Below, one piece after another: positions 47,588 through 56,419 of a stretch of DNA of 64,000 nt. Where the stretch lies: the NCBI GenBank assembly GCA_963764695.1, contig CAVXTW010000001.1:1178001-1242000 (forward strand), written 5' to 3'. A model generated the notes under the pieces. That model saw only the letters and a program-made list of their open reading frames with translations, had not been told where the DNA came from and ran no database searches. The stretch is from DATFRY01 sp963764695 (GTDB taxonomy: Bacteria > Myxococcota_A > Polyangia > Haliangiales > Haliangiaceae). Numbering within the stretch: position 1 is the first letter of the stretch; each line of letters opens with the position of its first letter. Position numbers and translations under genes: made by a program.

Positions 47588-48694
47588 TCAACGTGTAGAA
47601 GTGTGTACCGGCGCGGCCGCCGCCGCGGGGCGCTCCAGGCCGTCGAGCGGCGGGAGCTCGGCCGGATCGCGGAACAGGTGCACCGGTGCGCGCACGCGGG
47701 CGAAGGCGGTGCGGCTGCGGGCGTCGGTCCAGCCGTCGGCGTCGAGCCGCCGGATCAAGATGGCGGCGATGCGGCGCGGGTGGCGCCGGGCCAGCTCTCC
47801 ATAGATCTCCGGATCGCGCTCGCCGCTGTCGCCGACCAGGACGAAGCGCCGCTTCGGGAAGCGCGCCAGCAGCTCCTCGATCGCGTCGCTCTTGTGGCGG
47901 CGCGGCGACTCGAGCAGGTTCCAGCGGGTGGAGTCCTTGAAGCGGAAGTCGCGCAGGTGGAAGGAGCCCTCGGGCAGGCCGCTTGCGGCGACGAAGCCGG
48001 CCAGCTCCGGGTAGAGGTGCCACGGCGAGGCGGACACGTAGTGGAACACCGCGCCGCGGTCGCTCCAGGAGCGGTACATGGCCGCCATGCCGCTGACCGG
48101 CTCGAACGGCTCGAGGAAGGTCCGCTGCAGCACGCGGCTCTTTCCGGCCAGCACCTCGGTGACCTTGATGGTGTCGTTGACGTCGGAGACCACCGACACG
48201 CCGGTCGGCGCTACCAGGCGGACGCGACCGCTGAAGCGCCGGCCGTTGAGTGCCTGGGCCTCGACGGTGAGCCAGTTGACCGCGGCGGCCACCGGCACCC
48301 GGAGCAGGCCGCGCGCGTGTCCGCTGGCGAGCGACCGGTCGAGGATGCCCTCGAGGGTGCCGATCTTCACCGGGATGCGCTTGCCGCGCTCGTTGTCGAC
48401 CATGAACCAGCCGGCCACGGTGGTGAAGCGGGACGCGCGCGCGTCGCCGTCGGTCAGGCCGAGGGCGCGGCGCAGGCCGCTCAGCGCGCCGGCTCGCCAG
48501 CGCGAGTCGGCCTCGCGCTCGTAGATCCAGCAGTGCAGCGGGACGACCCAGTCCTTGCCGTCCTGGTGGGCGACGGTCGCGAACAGCACGACCTCCTCGT
48601 CATCCTTGATCGGCGACTGGGCCGCGGCCCGCCCGGGCCATGCCGCGCCCACGACCGTCGCCATCGCCAGTAGCAGCCACGCGTGCGATTCCAC
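47588..48694 (-). CDS. App1-like phosphatidate phosphatase (DUF2183), exported
   Basis: The 368-residue protein has a signal peptide (M-E-S-H-A-W-L-L-L-A-M-A to A-A-A-Q). The DUF2183 (APP1 catalytic) domain has V-S-D-V-N-D-T-I-K, where HAD-type relatives usually read D-x-D-x-T; the second Asp is replaced by Asn. It also has F-H-Y-V-S-A-S-P-W and F-V-L-V-G-D-S-G-E-R-D-P-E. Usual substrate is phosphatidate or related lipid phosphates. The missing Asp may lower phosphatase activity. Confidence 0.78.
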   Translation of the reverse strand: MESHAWLLLAMATVVGAAWPGRAAAQSPIKDDEEVVLFATVAHQDGKDWVVPLHCWIYEREADSRWRAGALSGLRRALGLTDGDARASRFTTVAGWFMVDNERGKRIPVKIGTLEGILDRSLASGHARGLLRVPVAAAVNWLTVEAQALNGRRFSGRVRLVAPTGVSVVSDVNDTIKVTEVLAGKSRVLQRTFLEPFEPVSGMAAMYRSWSDRGAVFHYVSASPWHLYPELAGFVAASGLPEGSFHLRDFRFKDSTRWNLLESPRRHKSDAIEELLARFPKRRFVLVGDSGERDPEIYGELARRHPRRIAAILIRRLDADGWTDARSRTAFARVRAPVHLFRDPAELPPLDGLERPAAAAAPVHTSTR

Positions 48695-48778
48695 CTGTCC
48701 AGGCTAGCATCGCGGCGGCATGCCAGATCCGCGAAGCGTGCGGCAGCTGCCGGCACAGTCGCGCCGCAGACTGGTTGT

Positions 48779-50128
48779 TTACAGCGGCGCGTGGCGCTGC
48801 CAGGGGGCCAACGTTTCGATCTGCCTGGCCACCGAGAGCAGCCGCGCCTCGCTGCCCGGCAGGCCGCCGAGCATGACCGCCAGCGGGAAGCCCTGGGCCG
48901 TACTGCCGCAGGGGACGGACATGGCGGGATAGCGGGCCAGGTTCCAGCCCGGCGTGAACGGCGTGAACGCGCTCATGCGCAGGATCGATCGCAGCCAGCC
49001 GGCGCGGAACGAAGCGGTCGGCGGGGGCAGCTGGCCCAGCGCCGGCTGTAGCAGCAGATCGTGGCCGGCGAACACGTCGTCCAGTGCGGCGCGCATGCGC
49101 ATCACCTCGACCTCGTCAGGCGGGCGCCGGCGCAGGACCTTGCGGCCGCGGCGCACGTGGACGCGTGTGAGCGGCTCGAGCTTCTCGGCCTCGAGGCCGA
49201 GGCGCGCCACGTCGTCGGCGGCGAACGCGCACCAGCGCCGCAGCAGCGCCAGGGCGATCGACAGCGATCGCGGACCGGGGATGAGCTCGACGGTGTGGCC
49301 GGCCTTCGCGAGCATGGCCGCGGCTTCCATGGCCGCGCGACGGTACTCGCGGTGGACGCGGATGCCCGGGCCGGGCGCGCGCACCGCCACGGCGATGCGC
49401 AGCGGCTGCGGCGCGGCCAGGTCGTGCGGCGGCGCGCCCGACAGCACCGACAGGAGCAGCGCGGCGTCGGCGGCGGTGGTCGCGATCGGCCCCGCCTCGG
49501 AGTGACCGAACCAGGGATGGACATCGCCGGCCGGCACCACGCCCGCGCCCGGCTTGAGCCCGACCAGGCCGCAGCAGGCCGCCGGGATGCGGATCGAGCC
49601 CAGCCCGTCGGAGCCGATCGCGATCGCCGCCATGCGCGCGGCGACCGCGGCGGCGCTGCCGGCCGACGAGCCGCCCGGCGTGCGCGTCGGGTCCCACGGG
49701 TTGGAGGTGGTCTTGCCGTACACGTCGGCCGCGCCGTGCGGCCACAGCGCCAGCTCCGGCATTGTCGTGGTGCCGAGCACAAGCGCACCGGCGCGGCGGA
49801 CCCGCGCCACCAGCTCGCCGTCCTCGGTCGAAAGCTGATCCGGTGTGGCGCGCGAGCCCAGCCGCCGCGGCAGCCCGGCGACGCGGAAGGTGTCCTTGAT
49901 GGCGATCGGGACGCCGGCCAGCGGCAGGCCGGCCAGGTCGTCGCGCCCGACCAGCGCCGCCGCCTCGCGCTCGACCTCGGCGCGGCGCAGCGCGGTGAAG
50001 GCGTTGACGCGCGGCTCGACCTCGTCGATGCGGCGCAGAAAGGCGGCCGCCACGTCGACCGGCGACAGCTCGCGCCGCTGCACGCCACCGGCGATGTCCG
50101 TCGCGCTCATCCGGGTCAGATCGGTCAT
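48779..50128 (-). CDS. Amidase (GatA/amidase-signature family)
   Basis: The 449-residue protein has the amidase signature: the lysine in P-I-A-I-K-D-T-F, and the Gly/Ser-rich P-G-G-S-S-A-G-S-A-A-A-V with the cis-Ser and nucleophile Ser. It hydrolyses an amide; substrate unknown. The ATG at 50128 overlaps the permease stop (ATGA). It is the third gene of a tight operon with the permease and an amidohydrolase, consistent with uptake and breakdown of an amide or peptide-derived compound. Confidence 0.9.
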   Translation of the reverse strand: MTDLTRMSATDIAGGVQRRELSPVDVAAAFLRRIDEVEPRVNAFTALRRAEVEREAAALVGRDDLAGLPLAGVPIAIKDTFRVAGLPRRLGSRATPDQLSTEDGELVARVRRAGALVLGTTTMPELALWPHGAADVYGKTTSNPWDPTRTPGGSSAGSAAAVAARMAAIAIGSDGLGSIRIPAACCGLVGLKPGAGVVPAGDVHPWFGHSEAGPIATTAADAALLLSVLSGAPPHDLAAPQPLRIAVAVRAPGPGIRVHREYRRAAMEAAAMLAKAGHTVELIPGPRSLSIALALLRRWCAFAADDVARLGLEAEKLEPLTRVHVRRGRKVLRRRPPDEVEVMRMRAALDDVFAGHDLLLQPALGQLPPPTASFRAGWLRSILRMSAFTPFTPGWNLARYPAMSVPCGSTAQGFPLAVMLGGLPGSEARLLSVARQIETLAPWQRHAPL

Positions 50129-51453
50129 CGATTCTCGCTGGTCGGGCGCGCGGCGCGGCGCCACAGGAAGTAGACCGGCACGCCGGTCAGCAAGATGCCC
50201 AGGCCGAGCGCCGTGTTGGCCGGGTACTGGGCCACGGTGTTGACCACGACAAGCGCGCAGACGGCGACGAACACGGCGGTGGTCCACGGGTGGCCGGGCA
50301 CGCGGTGACCGGCGCCGGCCGGATCGCGCCGCCGGAGCACGAACAGCGCCACCGCGGTCATGCCGAAGAAGATGAAGTCGACCGACACAACGTAGTTGAG
50401 GATCTGCTCGTAGCGGCCCGACAGCGCGATGGCGGCGGCCACCGCGCCCTGCAGCACGATGGCGGTCACCGGCGCGCGCGAGCGAGGGTGCAGCCGGCCC
50501 ACGCCGCGCAGGAACACGCCGTCGCGCGCCATGGCGAAGTAGACGCGCGGCGCGGTCAGGATCCCCTGGCTGAGGAAGCCCAGCGTGGACACGGCGATGC
50601 CCAGCGCGATGATGGTGGCGCCGCGGTCGCCGGCCGCGTGCCGCATCACCTCGGTGGCGGGCGTCTTCGTCGCCGCCAGGCCGTCGGCGCCCAGGACGCG
50701 CACGCACACGTAGTTCACGCTCAGGTACAGCAGCACCACGCCGACCACGCCGAGCAGGAGGCCGCGCGGCAGATCGCGCTCGGGGCGGCGCAGCTCGCCG
50801 GCCACGAAGCTGCTTGTCTGCCAGCCGCCGAAGGCGAACAGGACCGGGACCAGCGCCGCGCCCATCGCGGTCAGCGCATTTGTATGTGGCGCGGCGATGG
50901 AGGTGGCCTCGACCGTGCGCGGCTCGGCCATCATGCCGAACACCACCAGCGCCACGATGGCCGCCACCTTTGTCACCATGAGCGCGCTCTGAACGTTGCT
51001 GCCCCAGCGCACGCCGGCGCAGTTGATCGCGGTCAGCGCGGCCAGCACCGCGGCCGCGACCGCCGCCGCGGGCAGGTCCAGCCCGCTCAGCTCGGCGAAG
51101 TAGTGGGCGAAGGTCATCGCCACCGCCGCCATGCCGCCGCTCTGCACCACCAGCAGCAGGGTCCAGCCGTACAGGAAGGCGACCAGCGGGTGGAACGCCT
51201 CGCGCAGGTACGCGTACTGCCCCCCCGCGGCCGGCCGGCGCGCGGCCAGCTCTGCCCAGATGAACGCGCCCAGGAGCGCGATCGCGCCGCCCAGCAGCCA
51301 GGCAAGCAGGATCAGCCCGGCTGTGTCGAGCTGCCGGGCGACCACGTACGGGTTGATGAAGATGCCGGCGCCGACGATCCCGCCCATGACCAGCATGGTC
51401 GCGTCGAACAGGCCGAGGCGACGCGAGAGGTCGGGCGCGGGCTCGGTCGTCAC
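50125..51453 (-). CDS. Amino acid/polyamine (APC) permease
   Basis: The 442-residue protein has about 12 membrane helices; the first has the APC motif M-G-G-I-V-G-A-G-I-F-I. It imports an amino acid or related compound by symport or exchange. The GTG at 51453 overlaps the amidohydrolase stop by GTGA. Followed by the amidase gene with a further four-base overlap. Confidence 0.92.
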   Translation of the reverse strand: MTTEPAPDLSRRLGLFDATMLVMGGIVGAGIFINPYVVARQLDTAGLILLAWLLGGAIALLGAFIWAELAARRPAAGGQYAYLREAFHPLVAFLYGWTLLLVVQSGGMAAVAMTFAHYFAELSGLDLPAAAVAAAVLAALTAINCAGVRWGSNVQSALMVTKVAAIVALVVFGMMAEPRTVEATSIAAPHTNALTAMGAALVPVLFAFGGWQTSSFVAGELRRPERDLPRGLLLGVVGVVLLYLSVNYVCVRVLGADGLAATKTPATEVMRHAAGDRGATIIALGIAVSTLGFLSQGILTAPRVYFAMARDGVFLRGVGRLHPRSRAPVTAIVLQGAVAAAIALSGRYEQILNYVVSVDFIFFGMTAVALFVLRRRDPAGAGHRVPGHPWTTAVFVAVCALVVVNTVAQYPANTALGLGILLTGVPVYFLWRRAARPTSENR

Positions 51454-53237
51454 CAGAGCTCCACGTCGTCGATGGTCAGCGAGAAGCGGCCGACCTCGGT
51501 GCTGGCGCCGATGAAGATGCCCATGATGTCGGAGCCGTCGATCCCGGAGAACTGGCTCCACGCCAGCTGCACCGGGGCGAAGTCCTTGCCGGCCACGAAC
51601 GACCGGGTGACCGGCATGCGCCCGCGGCTCCTGGCGAACAGCATGACGACGTAGGTCCGGCCGTCGCCACGGGTCTGGAAGCGGAGCCCCTTCTTCGCCG
51701 ACAGATCGATCGGCTCGAACGGCCGCGGCCCCGGGGAGAACATGGCGCCGGCCCATCGCGCGGGCGCCTTGCCGGCCAGGATCTCGCCGGTGATGGCCAG
51801 CGCCTTGCCGCTCTTGCCGGCGCCGCCGGCCACCACCGCGAGATCGACGGTGGAGGTGCCGCCCAGCATCGCGTCGGTCGACTTCACCCAGGCCTGGCCG
51901 AAGCGCGTCTCCAGCCCACCCGCCTCGAAGTCGCTGATCGCGCCGATCGGACCCGACGCCGCGGCGGCCGGGCGCGATGCGGCGGCGACCCGGGCGCGGA
52001 CCGCCTCGCGATCGAGGCGCACGCCACCCTGCCAGACACCGACGATGTGGCGGGTGCGCGAGATGTCGGTCGTGGGGTCGCCGTCCACCAGGACCAGGTC
52101 GGCCCGCAGCCCGGCGGCGATGCGGCCGCGGTCGCGCAGCCGGAACGCCCGCGCCGGCGCCGACGTGGCAGCGGCCAGCGCCGCGGCCGGTTGCAGTCCG
52201 GACGCGACGAGCAGCGCCAGCTCGTCGTGCACGCTGGCGCCGTGGGTCGTGCCCGGATTGGGCGCGTCGGTGCCGCACAGGATGGTGACGCCGGCGTCGC
52301 GCAGCTGGGCGATCGCCCTGGCCGCCGCGCCTGTCGGTCCGCGGGCCTGGATGGGGAAACGCGCGCGCAGGTTGCCGAGCGCGTCCGGCATGAGGTAGGG
52401 CGCGACGGCCGGGTCGTCGGCCAGCGCGCCGGTCTCGCCGTGCAGGTTGCGCAGCACCGTCAGGGTCGGAGTGACGAACGCCTTGTGCCCGGCGACCTGC
52501 TTGCCGAAGCCCGCCGGCGGGTCGCGATCGCGGAACAGATGCGCCAGCCCGTCGGCGCCCGCGTCGATGGCGTCGCGCGCCTCCTCGTAGTCGCCGATGT
52601 GGACCACCGCCAGCACGCCGCGCGCGTGGGCCGCGGTGATCAGCGCGGCCATCGTGTCGCGCGCCAGGGTCGGGAACTTCACCCCGTACGCGCTGCCGTC
52701 GTCGTAAACGATCTTGATGTAGTCGGAGCCCTCGGCCAGCCGCGCCTCGACGAAGGCGCGGGCCTCCTCGGGGCGGACCAGGGTCGGGATCGCGATGCCG
52801 TACTCGGTGCCGTGGCCGCCCGGTGAGGTTGCCAGCACGCCGGCCGAGCGCAGCTCCGCGCGCCCCGCCGCCGCCGTGCGCAGCTGGCGCAGCGCCCCGG
52901 GCGTGGTGAACATGTCGAGAACGGTGGTCACGCCGAAGACAAGCGACTGCTCGAGCTGCGCCGCATCGTAGACGTGAGCGTGGGCGTCGATGAAGCCGGG
53001 CACCAGCGTCCGCCCCGCGCCGTCGATGACCTCCACGCCGGACGGGATGGCGGCGTCGCCGATGGCAAGCACGCGCTCGCCCACGATGACGTTGGCGCGC
53101 GGCCACACTCGCTCTCCGTCGAAGACGCGGACACCGCGGAAGGCCAGGGTGGCGCCGGCCGTCGCCGCGCCCTCCGGTTCCTGGCGCCCCCCGCAGCTCA
53201 GAGTCAGCGACACGAGCGCGATGGTCGCGAGTCTCAT
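51450..53237 (-). CDS. Amidohydrolase lipoprotein with CIA30-like C-terminal domain
   Basis: The 595-residue product has a lipobox-type N-terminus (V-S-L-T-L-S-C-G-G). The amidohydrolase part (about 30-430) has G-F-I-D-A-H-A-H (metal site), a central Lys-containing Y-I-K-I-V, H-I-G-D and C-G-T-D-A-P-N. The last 180 residues resemble a CIA30/carbohydrate-binding-like jelly-roll (I-S-D-F-E-A-G-G, I-G-A-S-T-E). Likely acts outside the cytoplasm on a cyclic amide or dipeptide (imidazolonepropionase/prolidase-like clade); the permease and amidase downstream fit such catabolism. Confidence 0.88.
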   Translation of the reverse strand: MRLATIALVSLTLSCGGRQEPEGAATAGATLAFRGVRVFDGERVWPRANVIVGERVLAIGDAAIPSGVEVIDGAGRTLVPGFIDAHAHVYDAAQLEQSLVFGVTTVLDMFTTPGALRQLRTAAAGRAELRSAGVLATSPGGHGTEYGIAIPTLVRPEEARAFVEARLAEGSDYIKIVYDDGSAYGVKFPTLARDTMAALITAAHARGVLAVVHIGDYEEARDAIDAGADGLAHLFRDRDPPAGFGKQVAGHKAFVTPTLTVLRNLHGETGALADDPAVAPYLMPDALGNLRARFPIQARGPTGAAARAIAQLRDAGVTILCGTDAPNPGTTHGASVHDELALLVASGLQPAAALAAATSAPARAFRLRDRGRIAAGLRADLVLVDGDPTTDISRTRHIVGVWQGGVRLDREAVRARVAAASRPAAAASGPIGAISDFEAGGLETRFGQAWVKSTDAMLGGTSTVDLAVVAGGAGKSGKALAITGEILAGKAPARWAGAMFSPGPRPFEPIDLSAKKGLRFQTRGDGRTYVVMLFARSRGRMPVTRSFVAGKDFAPVQLAWSQFSGIDGSDIMGIFIGASTEVGRFSLTIDDVELW

Positions 53238-53284
53238 GGGTGGGGGCGAGGATAGGACGGCGCGCGGCCCGATTCCAGGCCGGG

Positions 53285-56200
53285 TTACTCCATGCGCGCC
53301 GCGCGCTCGACCAGCAGGCGGGTGCGGGTGCCGGCGCGCAGGGCCTGCTCGCAGCCGAACGTGATCAGATGATCGCGCGCGCGCGACACGGCCACGTTGA
53401 GCAGGTTCACGCGATCGTCGAGGAACGGCAGGCTGCGAGGATCGGTGATCACGGTGGAGAACAGGACGATCGATCGCTCGCCGCCCTGGAAGCGGTGCAC
53501 CGTGCCCATCGACAGCCGACCGGTCGGCCCGAAGAGGCCGGTCTCCTCCGGCTCCAGCGTGTCCGCGCCGGACGCGGCCAGCGGGATGCGGTGCGCCCGC
53601 AGCCGTGCGCGCAGGAGCTCGACCTGGCCCACGTACGGGGCCATGACGCCGATCTCGCTCCAGTCGATCCCGGCGGCGCCGAGCTCGAGCAGGAGCGCCA
53701 CGACCCGGTCGGCCTCGTCGGCGTTGGACCAGCTGCCGCGCGCCCGCTGCTGCGCACCGTCGACGGCCGAGAACAGGAGCGGCGCGCGCAGGCTGGCCAG
53801 CTGGGTCGCCCGCGATCGCGGCGCGGTGTGCACCGACAGCCGGTAGCCGCACATCTCGTCGCACAGGCCGATGATCGGGGCCTGGCAGCGGAAGTGATCC
53901 GACAGGCTCGGCCGGTCCGGCACCGCGCGGTCGGCCAGCGCCTGGGCCGAGCTGTCGCCGCGCTCGTGCACGCGGTAGACCTCCATCCGCTCGCGCGGGA
54001 TGCTGACCTGTGCGTCGCGGCGAGCCCGCGCCTCGTCGCGCTCCGAGATGTTCACCACCGGCGGCAGCTGGTTGACGTCGCCGATCAGCAGCGCGCGGCG
54101 GGCGCGGGCAAGGCCGCTCACGGCATAGGCCGGGTGGCACTGGCCGGCCTCGTCGATCACCAGCCAGTCGATCGAGTCCGGCGCCAGCTCGAAGGATCCG
54201 CCCAGCGAGAGCAGGGTGCAGCCCAGCACCGGATAGAGCGCGCGCAGGGCCGACCGGGTCCCGCCCTCACCGGACAGCCGCCGCCGCAGCGAGCGCTGGC
54301 CGACCGCCGAGCGGATCGCGGCGTCGAGCGCCGCCAGGAGATCCTCCCGGTTCGCGATCGCCCAGCGCTCGCGGACCTCGAGGCCGCGCAGGAACAGCGC
54401 GTGGCCGAGCGGCTCGAGCTCGCGGGCCGCGGCCGGATCGGGCGGCGCCGGCTCGGGCGCGGCCTCCAGTTCGGCCAGCTCCTGCTCGAGCCCGGACCGC
54501 CGGCGCGCGTCGCGCCGCGCGCGAGCGCCTGCCGCCGCGGCGGCCTCGACCAGATCGAGCGCCTCCTCGATCGCCTCGTCCCACGCCATGAGCTTGTCGC
54601 CCGCGGCCCACGACGGATCGGTCTCGGGCGGCAGCACGCTGGACAGCTCGCCGCCGAGCGCGCTGCCGGCGAGCTGCTTCCATTGCTCCTCCAGCCGGCG
54701 GAGTTGCTTCTTGCCGCCGGGAACCCGCGCCACGCGCTGGAGCCGCACCAGCTCCGCGCGCAGCGCCATGCGCGCCTTGCGGGACCCGGCCGCGGGCCTG
54801 GGCGCCACCACCAGCCCGTCGAGCTCGCGCCGGACCTCGGCCAGTCGCGCGCGGTGGGCCAGGCGTGCCATCTCCGGCGCGGCGACCGCGTCGCATGCCT
54901 GACTCGCGGCCAGGAATGCGTCGCGCGCGGCGTCGAGTCGCTCGAGCGCTGCGGCCGGATCCTGGCGGGCGAGCCAGTCGCGTGCCCGCTGCAGCTCGCG
55001 CGCGGTGCGCGACGCGGTCACCTCCTGGTTGCCGGTCCGCAGCGCGATCGGCAGGCGCTCGTCCGGCAGCTCCTGGCCGAGCGGGTCGACCACGTTGTCG
55101 ACAGCGCGGTTGTTCGTGCTCGCCACCACCAGCAGCCCGCTCGACATCGGCGCGCCGAGCGCGAACGCCTTCATCCGGTCGACCAGCGCCTGCGCGGCCA
55201 GGTTGAGGATGAGCTCGGTCTTGCCGGTCCCCGGCGGGCCCTGCACGGCGGTGAGCGTCGACCCGAGGAATCGCTCCCCCGCGGCGCGCTGGCTGGCCGT
55301 GACTCCGCGCTCGCGAAATCGCGCGCGCAAAGGCGCCCACCCGGCGGTGCTCGGCCGGCCGGTGAGATAAGAGGACAGCGCGGTGCCCGCGGCGAGCGGC
55401 CGCTCGATCGGCGGCTGATCGCGCAGCTGGCGCAGGTCGTTCTGCAGGTGATAGGTGGCGAACACCAGCTCGCCGTCCTGCACGATCCCCGTCGGGTAGA
55501 CCGAGATGCCCCTGCCGGCCCGTTGCCTTGCCGCTGCGACCAGCCCGGCGAACAGCGCATCGGGATCGGTCTGCGCGTCGCCGCTCAGCAGGCGCAGCAC
55601 ATCGGCGGCCATGCCGGCCGGATCCGATGCGGTCGCCCAGCGTCGCTCCAGCTCGGCGATCTCCTCCTCGGTGACGCCGAGCGCCTGGTGGAGCAGGGTG
55701 CGGTCCACCGAGAGCGGCACCGGCTGCACCTCGCCGTCCTCGCCGGTCGTCTGCGCGACGCGCACAACGACCTCGTCCGGGCGCGCCGCCGTGGACATGA
55801 GCGGCGCGTCGCGATTGAACGGATCCCATCGCCGCTCGGCCGCGCGCCACTCGATCTCGACCGGAAAGCGGAACAGCGTCGCGATCTCCTCTCGCTGCTC
55901 GAGCAGCAGCGCCGGCCATCCGAGCACCCAGGTCGTGCGCCTGGCCTCGTCACCGCCGGCCCTGGCCACCTGGGTGCGCCGGCGGGTCCGCACCATCCAG
56001 TGCTCGACGAACCGGAGCAGCGCATCGTCGATCGAGGCCGCGATCGAGCCGGACGCCCCGACCATGAAGGCGGCGTGCTCGGCGCCGAGGCGGAAGTACG
56101 TCTGACTGCGAGTCGATTCGGCCGGCGCATCGCTGCGCGGACGCACCGCGCGCGGCCTCGACGCCAGCGACTGCTCCACGCGCAGCGCCTCGAGCCAGTA

Positions 56201-56305
56201 GCGCAGCACCTGGCGCACCTCGCCGTGATCGCGGAGGGGCTGCGGCACGGACGTAGGTTCGCCGGTTCGCCGTCGGCCAGCAAGCGCCCGACCGGACGAG
56301 GACAT
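53285..56305 (-). CDS. UPF1/DNA2-like superfamily 1 helicase
   Basis: The 1006-residue protein has Walker A G-P-P-G-T-G-K-T at 356-363, V-I-D-E-A-G-Q (Walker B), L-I-G-D-V-N-Q-L-P-P, V-H-R-F-Q-G-G-E from 936 and N-V-A-V-S-R-A-R. The N-terminal 340 residues have no recognised domain; a helical insert lies between the Walker A and B motifs. Such proteins act on DNA or RNA ends. No nuclease or partner gene adjoins it, so a defence role is only speculative. Confidence 0.88.
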   Translation of the reverse strand: MSSSGRALAGRRRTGEPTSVPQPLRDHGEVRQVLRYWLEALRVEQSLASRPRAVRPRSDAPAESTRSQTYFRLGAEHAAFMVGASGSIAASIDDALLRFVEHWMVRTRRRTQVARAGGDEARRTTWVLGWPALLLEQREEIATLFRFPVEIEWRAAERRWDPFNRDAPLMSTAARPDEVVVRVAQTTGEDGEVQPVPLSVDRTLLHQALGVTEEEIAELERRWATASDPAGMAADVLRLLSGDAQTDPDALFAGLVAAARQRAGRGISVYPTGIVQDGELVFATYHLQNDLRQLRDQPPIERPLAAGTALSSYLTGRPSTAGWAPLRARFRERGVTASQRAAGERFLGSTLTAVQGPPGTGKTELILNLAAQALVDRMKAFALGAPMSSGLLVVASTNNRAVDNVVDPLGQELPDERLPIALRTGNQEVTASRTARELQRARDWLARQDPAAALERLDAARDAFLAASQACDAVAAPEMARLAHRARLAEVRRELDGLVVAPRPAAGSRKARMALRAELVRLQRVARVPGGKKQLRRLEEQWKQLAGSALGGELSSVLPPETDPSWAAGDKLMAWDEAIEEALDLVEAAAAAGARARRDARRRSGLEQELAELEAAPEPAPPDPAAARELEPLGHALFLRGLEVRERWAIANREDLLAALDAAIRSAVGQRSLRRRLSGEGGTRSALRALYPVLGCTLLSLGGSFELAPDSIDWLVIDEAGQCHPAYAVSGLARARRALLIGDVNQLPPVVNISERDEARARRDAQVSIPRERMEVYRVHERGDSSAQALADRAVPDRPSLSDHFRCQAPIIGLCDEMCGYRLSVHTAPRSRATQLASLRAPLLFSAVDGAQQRARGSWSNADEADRVVALLLELGAAGIDWSEIGVMAPYVGQVELLRARLRAHRIPLAASGADTLEPEETGLFGPTGRLSMGTVHRFQGGERSIVLFSTVITDPRSLPFLDDRVNLLNVAVSRARDHLITFGCEQALRAGTRTRLLVERAARME

Positions 56306-56419
56306 CGCCCCATCGCAGGCGGGATCGGACCCGGTTCATGCGGAGCAGCGTTCGCCACATGACCAGCCGATCGCTGGTTCTCGCCAACAGTCGCCCCGCG
56401 ACCGGCAACATGGGGGTAG

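Noticed and set aside
53285..56305. Helicase as part of an anti-phage system
   Set aside because: No nuclease, methylase or other defence gene adjoins it; neighbours are a sigma fusion and an amidohydrolase.
53240..56362. 1040-codon plus-strand open frame opposite the helicase
   Set aside because: Antisense shadow of a gene with full helicase motifs.
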